NCBI GenBank assembly: GCA_963717385.1
Contig: CAVQWE010000018.1
Coordinates: 116,070-180,069 of the forward strand
Direction: 5' to 3'
From: Sva-07 sp963717385
GTDB taxonomy: Bacteria > Actinomycetota > Acidimicrobiia > Acidimicrobiales > Ilumatobacteraceae
DNA: 64,000 nucleotides
The translations under genes were made by a program, and so were the position numbers. Shown here one piece after another: positions 19,862 to 29,811 of this stretch. Below the pieces are notes generated by a model. That model was not told where the DNA came from. It did no database searches and saw only the letters and a program-made list of their open reading frames with translations. Position 1 is the stretch's first letter; every line of letters begins with the position of its first letter.

Positions 19862-20897
19862 CCTACACACCTCCTATCTCGGGCTCGCGCTGCGGTCACC
19901 GCTGGTGGCGTCGGCCGGACCGTTCACCGGGCAGCTCGACCGGCTGGTCGAGCTCGAACTCGCCGGCGCCGGCGCGGTCGTGCTGCCGTCGATCTTCGAA
20001 GAACAGATCGAGCACGAGACCGCCGAGATCGACCGTCTGTACACCGTGCACGGCGAGAGCTTCAGCGAGGCAACGTCGTTCTTCCCCGAGGTCGACGACT
20101 ACGGCTCGGCGATCGACGCGTACCTCGAGCTGATCGAGAACGCCAAGGCCACGGTCGACATCCCGGTGATCGCCAGTTTGAACGGCGCGAACATCGGCGG
20201 ATGGGTGAAGTACGCCCGTCTGCTCGAAGGTGCCGGCGCCGACGCGCTCGAGTTGAACCTGTACACGGTGGCCGCGGATCCCGGCATCGATGGTGCAGCA
20301 TTGGAGTCCGAGCATCTCGAACTCGTTGCACTGGTCGCCGAGGAAGTCGGTGTGCCGGTGGCGGTGAAGATCTCGCCGTACTACTCGTCGGTGTCGTCGT
20401 TCGTCGTTGGATTGCAGCGCTCAGGTGCAGCTGGTGTGGTGATGTTCAACCGCTTCTACTCGCCCGACCTCGACCTCGAGACCCTCGAGGTGGCACCGCG
20501 GATTGCGTTGAGCACGCCAGAGGAACTCCGCCTCCCGCTGCGCTGGATCGGGATCCTGCGCGAGCACCTGACGATGTCGATCGCAGGTTCGACGGGGGTG
20601 CACTCGGGCTTCGATGCAGCCAAGCTGATTCTCGCTGGCGCCGACGTCACGATGACCACGTCGTCACTCCTGCATCACGGTCCAGCCCACCTGCGCACGA
20701 TCGAAGCGCAACTGTGCGAGTGGATGGACGAGCACGACTACGAGTCGGTCGGTCAGATGCGTGGGGCAGTGGCCAGCCATGCCGCCACCGACCCAGCGGC
20801 ATACGAGCGGGCCAACTACATCGGCAACATCGCCACGTACACCAGCCGTTTCATCGGCTCAGGTGACATGCCCCTGGCCCGCCACCGCCCCGAATAG
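19854..20897 (+). CDS. Dihydroorotate dehydrogenase-like flavoprotein
   Basis: The 347-residue TIM-barrel protein of the dihydroorotate dehydrogenase family starts PDLHTSYLGLALRSPLVASA, the FMN-binding beginning of the barrel. VPVAVKISPYYSS (about residue 165, catalytic-barrel Lys), SIAGSTGVHSGFDAAKLIL (about 243, phosphate-binding Gly segment) and GADVTMTTSSLL follow. It lacks the Cys or Ser base context typical of true PyrD and belongs to the 'DHOD-like' group often found next to nifJ, so a role in pyrimidine synthesis is doubtful. The start codon lies inside the nifJ 3' end (8-base overlap, with GGAGG about eight bases upstream), so the two are coupled. Together they may form a redox unit, which is inference. 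Confidence 0.87.
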   Translation: MPDLHTSYLGLALRSPLVASAGPFTGQLDRLVELELAGAGAVVLPSIFEEQIEHETAEIDRLYTVHGESFSEATSFFPEVDDYGSAIDAYLELIENAKATVDIPVIASLNGANIGGWVKYARLLEGAGADALELNLYTVAADPGIDGAALESEHLELVALVAEEVGVPVAVKISPYYSSVSSFVVGLQRSGAAGVVMFNRFYSPDLDLETLEVAPRIALSTPEELRLPLRWIGILREHLTMSIAGSTGVHSGFDAAKLILAGADVTMTTSSLLHHGPAHLRTIEAQLCEWMDEHDYESVGQMRGAVASHAATDPAAYERANYIGNIATYTSRFIGSGDMPLARHRPE

Positions 20898-20939
20898 CCC
20901 CACTCCACTCACTCGACGAGGTGCCGGCGTGGACGTGGG

Positions 20940-22193
20940 TCAGCAGACGGAGCGGACGTACGGGTAGGGGTTGACTGCTCGGCCGCCGCCGGGGTGCAGT
21001 TCGAAGTGCAGGTGGTTGGCGGTGGTGTTGCCGGTGGCGCCGACGTAGCCGATCACCTCGCCGCGTGACACGTTGCGGCTCGAGCCCTCCCACGCATCGA
21101 GGTGTGCGTAGAAGTAGTAGGTGCCGCTGTTGCCGGTGAGTCCGACCGACTTGCCGCCCAGGCGGGTGTTGCGGAAGTTCGCGACGCCTGATTCGACTGC
21201 CACGAGCGGGGTACCCCTCGACGCCATCATGTCGACGCCTTCGTGGCTGCGTCCGCCAGAGCGAGCCGCACCCCAGGTGTCGGCGAACGCGTGGGGTCCG
21301 GCCACTGGGCACACGATGCCGCTGCCGGCGTTCGAAGGCGGCGGGCTCGCTGGAACCGGAGCCGGCGTCGGTGCTGGCGCCGGTGACGGCGCCGGTGACG
21401 AAGCCCCCTGGGCAGAGTTGGACGAGCCGGCACTCGGTGCCGGCGCCTGCGCGGCAGCCGAGTTGCCCGAGGGTGCAACGGCGGCCGAGCTCGCTGCCGC
21501 GGCGTTCGACGCCTGGAGTTGCTGGGCTGCGACCGCGGCTTGCTCTGCCAGCTTGGCTTGGCGTTGGCGTTCGAGTTCGCGCTGCACGGCGACGTCGGCG
21601 AGACGTTGACGCTCGACTTCGGCGAGCTTCACCACTTCGGCCTCGGCAGCGGCCTGGAGGTTCTCGTACTGCTCGCGCGCCTCGGCAGTGGCCTCTTGTT
21701 GGCGTTCGAGGTCGGCCTGTTGCGACCTGACTTCTCGCATCACGGCGTCGAAGTCGTCGAGTTCGACAGAGGCTGCGCCACGTGCGACCGAGGCCTGTCG
21801 GTCGGCGGTGATTCCGGCGTTGGCATCATCGAGGTCGATCAACAGGGGAATCGACGTGCCAGAGTTGACGAAGCTGCGCTGTGCATCTTGCTGCAGGCTC
21901 GAGCGCATCGACGCGGCTTCGGCCTCGACGGCGGCGAGGTCCTTCTCGGCGGCTTCGATCTCGACTTCGAGGGTGTCGAGGCGCGACTCGGCATCGAACA
22001 TTGCCTGAGCAGCGGCATCAGCACGGTCGCGTGCGGCCTGGATTTCTTGTGCTGCCTGAACCGCTGCGGGGTCTTGGGCGTTGGCCACCGTGAGTGGCAC
22101 CGTCGACGAGCCGACTGCGACCGCGGCGGCCAGCACCACGAGCGCGAGGCTGCGTCGTACTCGTGCACCTCGCATCGGACCACTTGCCAACAT
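20940..22193 (-). CDS. Secreted M23 peptidase with coiled coil (EnvC/NlpD-like)
   Basis: This exported cell-wall hydrolase, or activator of amidases, has 417 residues. It has a signal peptide (basic start, then LALVVLAAAVAVGSS, cleavage after VANA about residue 40), a long coiled coil (about 45-215, heptads rich in Ala, Glu, Gln and Arg) and an Ala/Ser/Pro linker (about 225-290). The C-terminal LytM/M23 domain has both zinc motifs, HEGVD (about 320) and HLHFELH (about 395). Full metal ligation suggests an active endopeptidase, unlike EnvC. A TAGGCT hexamer ends eight bases before the ATG at 22193. It is monocistronic as far as can be seen. Confidence 0.9.
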   Translation of the reverse strand: MLASGPMRGARVRRSLALVVLAAAVAVGSSTVPLTVANAQDPAAVQAAQEIQAARDRADAAAQAMFDAESRLDTLEVEIEAAEKDLAAVEAEAASMRSSLQQDAQRSFVNSGTSIPLLIDLDDANAGITADRQASVARGAASVELDDFDAVMREVRSQQADLERQQEATAEAREQYENLQAAAEAEVVKLAEVERQRLADVAVQRELERQRQAKLAEQAAVAAQQLQASNAAAASSAAVAPSGNSAAAQAPAPSAGSSNSAQGASSPAPSPAPAPTPAPVPASPPPSNAGSGIVCPVAGPHAFADTWGAARSGGRSHEGVDMMASRGTPLVAVESGVANFRNTRLGGKSVGLTGNSGTYYFYAHLDAWEGSSRNVSRGEVIGYVGATGNTTANHLHFELHPGGGRAVNPYPYVRSVC

Positions 22194-22250
22194 GGCTGCC
22201 GAGCCTAACCGAATATGACGGTTTCGTGACGATTCGGTATCAGTCGACGA

Positions 22251-23950
22251 TCAGCGAGCAACGTCGGTGGCATACGGAAACCAGCGCAGGGTTTCGAAGT
22301 CGGTGTTCGTGTTCGGCGCCTCGGTGGGGAGTGCGTGGGGTTCGACGGTGTTGTGGAACAACTGGTGTGCGAACTCGAGGTGGCGGGCCAGGTCGACCGG
22401 TTCGCTGTGACGGCGGTTCTCGAACGCCATCCGACCACTGCTCGTAGGTGATCTCGTCGAGGCTCATCGAGGGGCCGCGTGTGCCCAGACGGTGATGCCA
22501 CAGTCCGCTGTCGGGCTCGAAGTCGTACTCGCCGAGCAGCGAGGCGCCGTGCGACGCGATCATCGTGACGGCATCGACGATGTAGTCGAACGTGGCGTCG
22601 TCGATGAAGTAGTTGAAGTTCACCCGCACCCAGCCGGGCTTGATGCCCTCGCAGCCTCGATTGATCTCACGTTGGAATTCGTGGGATCGCTCGAGGTCGA
22701 TACCGAGCAGTCGATGGCCGTACGGGCCCGGCGCAGGAACAGCCGCCGCGCGACTGGATCCCGAACACGTCGTTGAGCAGCGCGACGACGTAGTTGTGGT
22801 GCAGGAAGCGGTCGCCGTGGCGGATCACGAACGACACGATCGACAGTCGGTCGGCCTGGTGGCTGCCGAGCACGTTGATGTTCGGGTGCTGCTCCCAACG
22901 GGCGATCGCTCGTCGGACGAAGTCTGACTCCTTCGTCTCGATCACGTCGGCACCGACGGCTGCTTTGAGCTGGAACACCAGCCCGGCCCGGATCGACTCG
23001 ACGATCGCTGGGGTGCCCGCCTCTTCGCGGTGCTCGATCTCGGGGTGATAGTCGTGCTCGGCGGTGCTCACGTAGCGAACCGTGCCCCCACCTGGCACGT
23101 CGGGCACCCGGTTGGAGAACAGCTCGCGTCGAGCGACCAACACCCCAGGTGTTCCAGGGCCGCCGATCAGCTTGTGCGGCGAGATGAAGATGGCGTCGTT
23201 GTAGGCCAGGTTGCCATCGGCGCTCGAGCCCATGTCGATCGGGACGTAGGGTGCCGCTGCGGCGTAGTCCCACAGTGAGAGCGCACCGTGCTGGTGCAGC
23301 AGCGTCGACACGGCGATCGTGTCGGTGATGATGCCGGTCACGTTCGAGGCCGCCGAGAACGACCCGATCAACTGCGCCCGATCGGCGTGGCGAACCAACT
23401 CGCGCTCGAGATGGTCGAGGCTGACGTGCCCATCGGCGTCTTCGTCGATGATGACGACATCGGCGATCGACTCGCGCCACGGCAACTCGTTGGAATGGTG
23501 CTCGTACGGACCGATGAAGACGACCGGCCGGTCGCTGGCGGGGATCGACTCGGAGAGGTGATACCGGTCATCGAGCGCCGACGGGATCTTGAGGCCCATC
23601 ACACCGAGCAGCTTGGCAACGGCGTGCGTTGCGCCGCTGCCACAGAACACCACCGCGTGTTCTTCGTGGGTGGCACCGACGCAGCGGGAGATGATGTCGC
23701 GAGCCTCTTCACGCAACCGGGTCGTCTGCAGCCCGGTGCCGGACGATTCGGTGTGGGTGTTCGCGTACAGCGGCAACACCACGGTGCGGATGTAGTCCTC
23801 GATGAAGCTGAGCGAGCGGCCCGATGCGGTGTAGTCGGCGTAGATGATCGGGCGAGGCCCGTAGGGCCCGTCGATCACGTCGTCGCGGCCGATCACCGAC
23901 TCGCGGACGTAGGTGATCAGCTCGTCGACCTCGGATCCGCTCGTCTCCAC
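22251..23950 (-). CDS. Class V aminotransferase-fold PLP enzyme, cysteine desulfurase-like (two frameshifts)
   Basis: This PLP-dependent enzyme of about 565 residues has the cysteine-desulfurase/selenocysteine-lyase fold. Visible are the cofactor region IIYADYTASGRSLSF, the FCGSGATHAV phosphate contact, AALSLWDYAAAAPYVPIDM-type Asp site (near residue 225) and the PLP lysine in ISPHKLIGGPGT (about 257). A CSC motif sits in QSRGGCSCAG. After CSCAGP the frame shifts (near 22726; an extra C in GGGCCC) into YGHRLLGIDLERSHEFQREI. It shifts again near 22432 (an extra G) into MAFENRRHSEPVDLARHLEF, ending FPYATDVAR at 22251. Both changes are in G/C runs and look like sequence errors. The start is the GTG at 23950. 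The substrate is unknown. Confidence 0.8.
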
Positions 23951-24017
23951 CCCTCCAGTGAAGCAGCCCGATGCAACGATGGGGCCGACCGCGGGGTTTC
24001 ATTACGCTCACCCCACG

Positions 24018-26355
24018 ATGGATCGCAACGAGGTCGACACCGCAGACACCGTCGGGCTCACCGATGCCGAGGTCGCCGACCGTGTCGCGGCCGGTCAGGT
24101 CAACGTCACGCCGGAACCCCCGGGGCGGTCGTTCGGCCAGATCGTTGCGGCCAACGTGTTCACGGTCGTCAACGCGATCATGCTCACGCTCTTCGTGCTC
24201 GTGTTGGTGTCGGGCAACCCTCAAGACGGACTGTTCGTCGGTGTGGTGGTCTCGAACTCGGTGATCGGTGTCGTGCAAGAGGTGCGGGCCCGGCGCGAAC
24301 TCGCGCGGCTCGAAGTGGTCACCGAACCGCGTGCAGCCGTGATCCGAAACGGCGAAACCGTCGAGATCTCCTCCGACGACATCGTGCTCGATGATGTCAT
24401 CGAGCTCCGACTCGGTGGCCAGGTGGCCGTCGATGGTGTGGTGCTGGATTGCCACGGGCTCCGTCTCGACGAGTCGATGCTCACCGGCGAATCCTTGGCG
24501 GTGCCGAAAGAGCGTGACGACGAGGTGCTGTCGGGAAGCTTCGTGGTTGCCGGCAACGGCCGTATCCGGGCCACCAAGATCGGGGCCGACAGCTACGCGA
24601 GCACCCTCGCCACCGAGGCGAAGCAGTTCACGGCGGCTGAGTCGCAGCTTCGACGAGGCATCGACACGATCCTGCGGTGGCTCACCGTGATCATCCCGGT
24701 TGCGTCGATCTTTCTGTTCGTGAACCTGCTCGATGCAGAGGACCAGTGGCAGGACGCCCTGCTCGGCACCGTCGCTGCAGCGGTGGCGATGGTGCCCGAT
24801 GGGCTGGTGCTCCTCACGAGCTTGTCGTTCATGGCCGGCATCGTGGCGCTTGCTCGTCGCAATGCACTGGCCAAGCAGCTCTCGACCGTCGAAGTGTTGG
24901 CGAGAGTGGATGTGTTGTGCCTCGACAAGACCGGCACGATCACCACCGGTGAGATCACCTTTGCTCAGGCGCACGCCGCTGAGGGACGCAGCGATGACGA
25001 GGTTCGCGACGGTCTGGTCGCGTCTGGCCTCGTCCGACCGCGATCCGAACGCGTCGATGGCGGCGATCGTTGCTGCTGTCGGCACCGAGACCACGTGGAC
25101 CCTCGACCAGGTCGAGCCGTTCGACAGCGAGCGCAAATGGTCGGCCGCATCGTTCGTCGATCACGGGTGGTTCTTCCTGGGGGCTCCCGACTTCCTCCTG
25201 CCCGACGCCGACCCCGCACGGGCGCTCGTCGAGCAGCTCAGCGCTGGTGGCAAGCGGCTGCTCGCCGTCGTGACCTGTGCTGATGGGCCAGCCGACGGTG
25301 GGTTGCCAGCGGGCGTCCAGCCGCTCGCGATCATCGAACTGGAAGACGAGATCCGTCCCGACGCGGCAGAGATCCTCGCCTACTTCGCACAGCAGGAGGT
25401 GACGCTCAAGGTGATCTCGGGCGACAACCAGGACACCGTCGCCGCGATCGCCGAGCGCGCCGGTCTCGCTGTGGTCGGCGCGCCGATCGACGCCCGCGAA
25501 CTTCCGACCGACATCGACGAGCTGGCATCGGTGCTCGATGACGCCACGGTGTTCGGCAGGGTCAAGCCGCAGCAGAAGCAGGCGATGGTCCGCGCGTTGC
25601 AGTCACGTGGTCACGTGGTCGCAATGACGGGCGACGGAGTCAACGACGTGCTCGCTCTCAAAGACGCCGACCTCGGGATCTCGATGGGGTCGGGAAGCCA
25701 GGCCACCAAGGCGGTCGCCGATCTCGTGCTCACCGACAATGCGTTCTCGAGTCTGCCGACGGTGGTCAACGAGGGCCGAAAGGTGATCAACAACGTCGAG
25801 CGGGTCTCGAATCTGTTCGTCACCAAGGCCGCCTACGCGGTGCTGCTCACGTTCGCCGTGGGGCTCTTGAACAGTCCGTTTCCGTTCCTTCCACGACAGC
25901 TCACGTTGATCGGGACGTTCAGCATCGGTGTTCCGGGGTTCTTCCTGGCGCTGGCGCCCGAGGTCGATCTGATCCGGCCGGGGTTCTTGCAGCGTGTGTT
26001 GCGCTTCTCGATCCCGGCGGGGGTGATTGCCGGTGCCGCCACGCTTGCTGCGTACGAGGCGGCGCTGCACGTCGGCGACCTCGACCTCGACGAGGCCCGA
26101 ACGCTGGCCACGGTCACGCTCCTGGCGATCGGTCTGGTCGTGCTCGCGGTTGCCAGCCGGCCGATGCGCCCCTGGAAGCTCGGTCTCGTCGCAGCGATGG
26201 GCGCGGGATACGTGGTGGTGTTCCTCGTGCCCTTCCTGCGCAACTACTTCCTCCTGGAGGTGTTCTGGGACCCGTCGTGGTGGTACTCCGTCGCGGCCAT
26301 TGCGGCTGCTGGCACGATGATCGCGTTGATCCCCCGCTTCACACCGAAACGCTGA
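24018..26355 (+). CDS. P-type cation-translocating ATPase, CtpE-like (one frameshift)
   Basis: This membrane pump of about 778 residues has the full P-type core: actuator loop MLTGES (about residue 155), phosphorylation site DKTGTIT (about 303) and hinge MTGDGVND (about 537), with four C-terminal TM helices. The M4 sequence MVPDGLVLLTS resembles that of mycobacterial CtpE, a calcium-uptake ATPase (MVPEGLVLLTS), and there is no N-terminal metal-binding domain. CtpE-like is therefore the best guess, with substrate unproven. The frame changes near 25010-25030, between RDGLVASG and SSDRDPNASMAA; the two halves otherwise fit without a gap. A TACGCT hexamer ends nine bases before the ATG, so the leader is very short. 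Confidence 0.85.
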
Positions 26356-26356
26356 G

Positions 26357-26372
26357 TCGCTGCCCGCAGCGA
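26357..26372 (+). terminator. Hairpin after the P-type ATPase gene
   Basis: TCGCTGC and GCAGCGA form a perfect 7-bp inverted repeat around a 2-base centre, one base after the stop codon. No U-tract follows. Confidence 0.4.
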
Positions 26373-26399
26373 GTGTGATCGAGGCGGAGCGCGGAGGCG

Positions 26400-26510
26400 T
26401 CAGAGGCCGACAGCGGGGGCGTCGACGTCGTCGTCGAGCGCGACCAACGCGTCGTCGAAGGATTCGAGCAAGCCGAGAAACCACTGACCTGCTCGTTGGA
26501 GAACGAACAT
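26400..26510 (-). CDS. Possible 36-residue ORF
   Basis: A short frame, MFVLQRAGQWFLGLLESFDD followed by ALVALDDDVDAPAVGL, has the codon pattern and the amphipathic-then-acidic make-up of a real peptide. The codons upstream of the ATG remain open (GTPTGKTVDV), so it could also be the tail of a degraded gene. No family is recognised. It lies in the 280-base gap between the ATPase and P450 genes, which otherwise shows only the hairpin at 26357. Confidence 0.2.
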   Translation of the reverse strand: MFVLQRAGQWFLGLLESFDDALVALDDDVDAPAVGL

Positions 26511-26635
26511 GACATCCACAGTCTTCCCGGTCGGGGTGCCAGCCACACAAACGACCGAGTGACACCTGTGACGGCGCAAGATGGGACCATCGGCCCTCGA
26601 CACCTGTCGTTGCCGTTCGTCGGGCTGCTCGTGCG

Positions 26636-27850
26636 TTACCGGTTGAGGAGCACCGGAAGGTTGCGCGGACCGCGGATCTGGCCATTGGCCCACGTGGTGC
26701 GCTGTTCGGTGTCGAGCGAGTAGTTCGGGAAGGCCCGCAACCATTCCTGGAACGCGATCGTGCATTCGAGGCGAGCCAGGTTCGACCCGACGCAGCGGTG
26801 GATGCCGAGACCGAAGGCCACGTGGCGGTTGTTCAGGCGGTCCATGTCGAACACCTCGGGGTCCTCGAATGCGGCGGGATCGTGGTTGGCGGCCGGGAAC
26901 GTCAAGAGCATCTGGTCGCCGGGGTGCACGGGGCACCCACCGATCTCGGTCTCACCAACGACCTTGCGCGCCATCGTGACCGGTGCGTAGAACCGCAGGA
27001 CTTCCTCGGTGGCGGTGTTCCACAGCAGGTCACCGTTGTCGGCGTCGACCAGACGCTGCACCTGGTCGTTGTGCTGGCCGAAGTGCCACAGCCCCGAGCC
27101 GATCGCGCTCCAGGTGGTGTCGATGCCGGCGATGATCAGCAGGTTGATGTAGCCGACCTTGAGGTCCCAGTCGACCGGTTCGCCCTCGATCTCGGCGTTG
27201 GCGATCATCGTCAACATGTCGTCCTGCGGGTTGGCGAGACGGTCGTTGAGGAGTTGGTCGACGTAGTCCTTCATCTCGGTGGCGACGGCGACTCGGACGG
27301 CGTTGTCGCGTGGGCCCAACTGAAAGTTGCGGTGGATCCAGTCGCGGAACAGGTCGGCGTCTTGCTCGGGGAGCCCGGTGAGCTTGCAGATGCCGTGCAC
27401 CGGGATGTGCTGGGAGTACTGAGCCGCGGCGTCCGCAGTGTCGGCGCCATCGAGGTCGGCGATCAGCTTCCGGCAGAACGTCCGGAGGTCGTCCTCGAGC
27501 GGGGCGACGTTCTTCGGACTGAACGCCGGCAACAGCAACCGACGGTGGCCGTGATGCTCGGGCGGATCGGAAGTGATCGGAGGTGCCGGGCGGCGGGGCG
27601 CATCGGGCCGTCCGACGTTGACCCAGATCGATGAGAAGTTCTCGGTGTCGTTGGCGACGGCCGCAACCGCCTCCATCGTGACGGGCATGAACGCGCGGCC
27701 GTAGCGCTCGGTCGTGGCGACCGGGCATTGTTCGCGCACCGAGTTCCAGATGTCGATTGCGTTCTCGCCCCACTGGTCGTCGAGCCAGTCCCAATCGGTC
27801 AGCCAGTTCTCCACCGGCGGCATGTCCACGTGATCTGCCCCATAGGCCAT
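26636..27850 (-). CDS. Cytochrome P450
   Basis: This soluble bacterial haem-thiolate monooxygenase has 404 residues. I-helix IIAGIDTTWSAIG (about 238-250) holds the Asp/Thr pair for O2 activation. The ExxR motif is EEVLRFYAP (about 280), and the haem loop is FGLGIHRCVGSNLAR with Cys near 348. The start is the ATG at 27850, preceded by AGGGGGA at a good distance; the frame is open further upstream, but the N-terminus MAYGADHVDMPPVENWLTDW fits the family. It is divergent from an acyl-CoA dehydrogenase across 100 bases. Redox partners are not adjacent. Steroid, terpene or fatty-acid oxidation are all possible. Confidence 0.92.
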   Translation of the reverse strand: MAYGADHVDMPPVENWLTDWDWLDDQWGENAIDIWNSVREQCPVATTERYGRAFMPVTMEAVAAVANDTENFSSIWVNVGRPDAPRRPAPPITSDPPEHHGHRRLLLPAFSPKNVAPLEDDLRTFCRKLIADLDGADTADAAAQYSQHIPVHGICKLTGLPEQDADLFRDWIHRNFQLGPRDNAVRVAVATEMKDYVDQLLNDRLANPQDDMLTMIANAEIEGEPVDWDLKVGYINLLIIAGIDTTWSAIGSGLWHFGQHNDQVQRLVDADNGDLLWNTATEEVLRFYAPVTMARKVVGETEIGGCPVHPGDQMLLTFPAANHDPAAFEDPEVFDMDRLNNRHVAFGLGIHRCVGSNLARLECTIAFQEWLRAFPNYSLDTEQRTTWANGQIRGPRNLPVLLNR

Positions 27851-27949
27851 GTGCAATTCCCCCTGTTCGTGTCGAATCAAAACTAGTCGGACCGCAGAGA
27901 ACGGATCGTGGTTGAAGCTCACACAGCGCTGACCGCCAGACTGGCGGCC

Positions 27950-29125
27950 ATGGACTTCCGCGTCGACGACGATCATGTGGCGATCGCCGAGGCCGTCGAT
28001 CGCGTGTGCGCCGACTTCGACGACGCCTACTGGGCCGAGTGCGATCAGCGCCACGAGTTCCCGTGGGACTTCTACAACGCCATGGCTTCGGGCGGGTGGC
28101 TCGGCGTGGCGATCCCCGAGGAGTACGGCGGCGGCGGGATGGGAATCAGCGAGTGTGCGATCGTGCTCAACCGGGTGGCGGCCTCGGGCGCCGCGATGAA
28201 CGGGTCGTCGGCGCTGCATCTCACGATGTTCGGTCTGAATCCGGTGGTGAAGTTCGGCAGTGATCGGCTCAAGCAGACGTTCCTGGCGCGAGCCGCCGCC
28301 GGCGACTTGCACATTGCGTTCGGCGTGACCGAACCCGATGCCGGAACCGACACGTCACGCATCAGCACTCGGGCAATCGACGACGGCGCCGGTGGATTCG
28401 TGGTCAGGGGCCGCAAGATCTGGACGTCGAAGGCACTCGAGTCCGAGGTGTGTCTGCTGCTCGCCCGCACCGATGACCCCGACCCCGACGACCCCCGACG
28501 ACGTTTCGACGGGCTGAGCCTGTTCCTCGTCGATCTCGATCCGGCCTTCTGCGACATCGCGGCGATCCCGAAGCTCGGTCGCAACGCAGTGGCCTCGTGC
28601 GAAGTCGCGTACGACGATCTGCCCGTCGAGGGCTGGCGATTGGTCGGCGAACGCGGCCGCGGGTTCCAGCAGATTCTCCACGGGCTCAACCCCGAGCGGG
28701 TGCTCCTTGCCGCGATGGCCTGCGGTATCGGTGAAGCGGCGCTGCGGCGTGCGGTCGGCTACGCCAGAGAGAGGGTGGTGTTCGACCGTCCGATCGGGGC
28801 CAATCAGGCAATCGCGCATCCGCTGGCACAGGCCCACATGCAACTCAACGCTGCCGGATTGACCTGGCGCGAGGCGGCATGGCGATACGACCACGGGCTC
28901 GAGTGCGCCGAGCAGGCGAACACGGCGAAGTACTTGGCAGCCGAGGCCAGTTGGTTCGCAGCCGATCAGGCGATGCAGACCCACGGCGGCTTGGGCTACG
29001 CGTCCGAGTACCACGTCGAGCGCTACTGGCGCGAGGCTCGCCTCCAACGGCTGGCGCCGGTGAGCCAGGAGATGACCTGCAACTTCATCGCCCAGCAGGT
29101 GCTCGGCCTGCCCCGTTCGTACTGA
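27950..29125 (+). CDS. Acyl-CoA dehydrogenase
   Basis: This FAD enzyme oxidises an acyl-CoA at the alpha-beta bond; it has about 391 residues. The N-terminal helical domain (MDFRVDDDHVAIAEAVDRVC) is followed by WLGVAIPEEYGGGGMGISEC. The FAD/substrate loop FGVTEPDAGTDTSRI (about 124-138) and KIWTSKALESEVCLLLART follow. The C-terminal domain has RVVFDRPIGANQAIAHPLAQ and the catalytic-base region MQTHGGLGYASEYHVERYWR. The ATG at 27950 fits the family N-terminus better than the in-frame GTG at 27908, but the choice is open. It may act with the divergent P450 on a lipid or steroid substrate, which is inference. Confidence 0.9.
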   Translation: MDFRVDDDHVAIAEAVDRVCADFDDAYWAECDQRHEFPWDFYNAMASGGWLGVAIPEEYGGGGMGISECAIVLNRVAASGAAMNGSSALHLTMFGLNPVVKFGSDRLKQTFLARAAAGDLHIAFGVTEPDAGTDTSRISTRAIDDGAGGFVVRGRKIWTSKALESEVCLLLARTDDPDPDDPRRRFDGLSLFLVDLDPAFCDIAAIPKLGRNAVASCEVAYDDLPVEGWRLVGERGRGFQQILHGLNPERVLLAAMACGIGEAALRRAVGYARERVVFDRPIGANQAIAHPLAQAHMQLNAAGLTWREAAWRYDHGLECAEQANTAKYLAAEASWFAADQAMQTHGGLGYASEYHVERYWREARLQRLAPVSQEMTCNFIAQQVLGLPRSY

Positions 29126-29203
29126 CCGCAGGTGTCCGCTGCCCCGGCGCAGACGGCACTACCATTGGTCCCCCGCAAGCGCCCAGCGCCCGGGCGACAT
29201 CTC

Positions 29204-29803
29204 ATGACCAAGAAGCAACTCTCCCCCGAACCAACCGGCGCTCGCTTCGAGCACCGCGTCTGGGGCAAGCATCGCCAGGCGCGCAAACTGTTGGCCAAAC
29301 TCGCCGATGAGCAGACGTCGGAGACCGTCAACGACTGCTACCTGCTGGTCGACGACCCGGTCTGGAACGCAAAGATTCGCAACAACACCTTGAAGATCAA
29401 GCAGCTCGTTGCCGAACGCAAAGGGTTCGAGCAATGGACACGCAACCGCCACCGCACCGCCGACTCGACGCCGTCGCCGTTCGACGTGATCTTCGAACAG
29501 CTCGGCCTCGATCGCCCGCAGCGCGGCGAGGAGTACGACCTCCATTCGGAGATCGCTGCGCTCGATGCTGCTTCGGGAGTGCGCGCGGTGTTCGTCACCA
29601 AGGAACGTCGTCGTTACCGCGTCGGCGATCTTCGGGCCGAGGCGACCGACATCAAGGTCCGCGAGACCGGTGAGATCCTGTACACGTTGTCGATCGAGGG
29701 AAACGACCTCGACGACCTGACGAGGTTGCGCAAGCGACTCGGGCTGCGTGACGAAGACAACGTCGCAGTGCACAACGCGCTCGACCTCGAACTCGACGAC
29801 TGA
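29204..29803 (+). CDS. Hypothetical protein, possible CYTH-like fold
   Basis: The 199-residue soluble protein has no firmly recognised family. The N-terminus reads MTKKQLSPEPTGARFEHRVW, then LVDDPVWNAKIRNNTLKIKQ and ERKGFEQW. The C-terminal half has alternating basic strands, VFVTKERRRYRVGDLRAEAT, VRETGEILYTLSIEG and LTRLRKRLGL. Short charged strands with Arg/Lys pairs followed by a helix of the type D-L-x-x-L-R-K-x-L-G-L are reminiscent of CYTH/triphosphate-tunnel enzymes. The usual N-terminal ExExK motif is not obvious (FEHRVWGKH may replace it). A GTG at 29132 would add 24 residues. It is in line with the acyl-CoA dehydrogenase and convergent with the next gene. Confidence 0.7.
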   Translation: MTKKQLSPEPTGARFEHRVWGKHRQARKLLAKLADEQTSETVNDCYLLVDDPVWNAKIRNNTLKIKQLVAERKGFEQWTRNRHRTADSTPSPFDVIFEQLGLDRPQRGEEYDLHSEIAALDAASGVRAVFVTKERRRYRVGDLRAEATDIKVRETGEILYTLSIEGNDLDDLTRLRKRLGLRDEDNVAVHNALDLELDD

Positions 29804-29811
29804 GCGTCGGG

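Noticed and set aside
26636..28312. P450 with a 154-residue N-terminal extension
   Set aside because: The ATG at 27850 has a strong ribosome-binding site and gives a normal P450; the extension is antisense to the acyl-CoA dehydrogenase.
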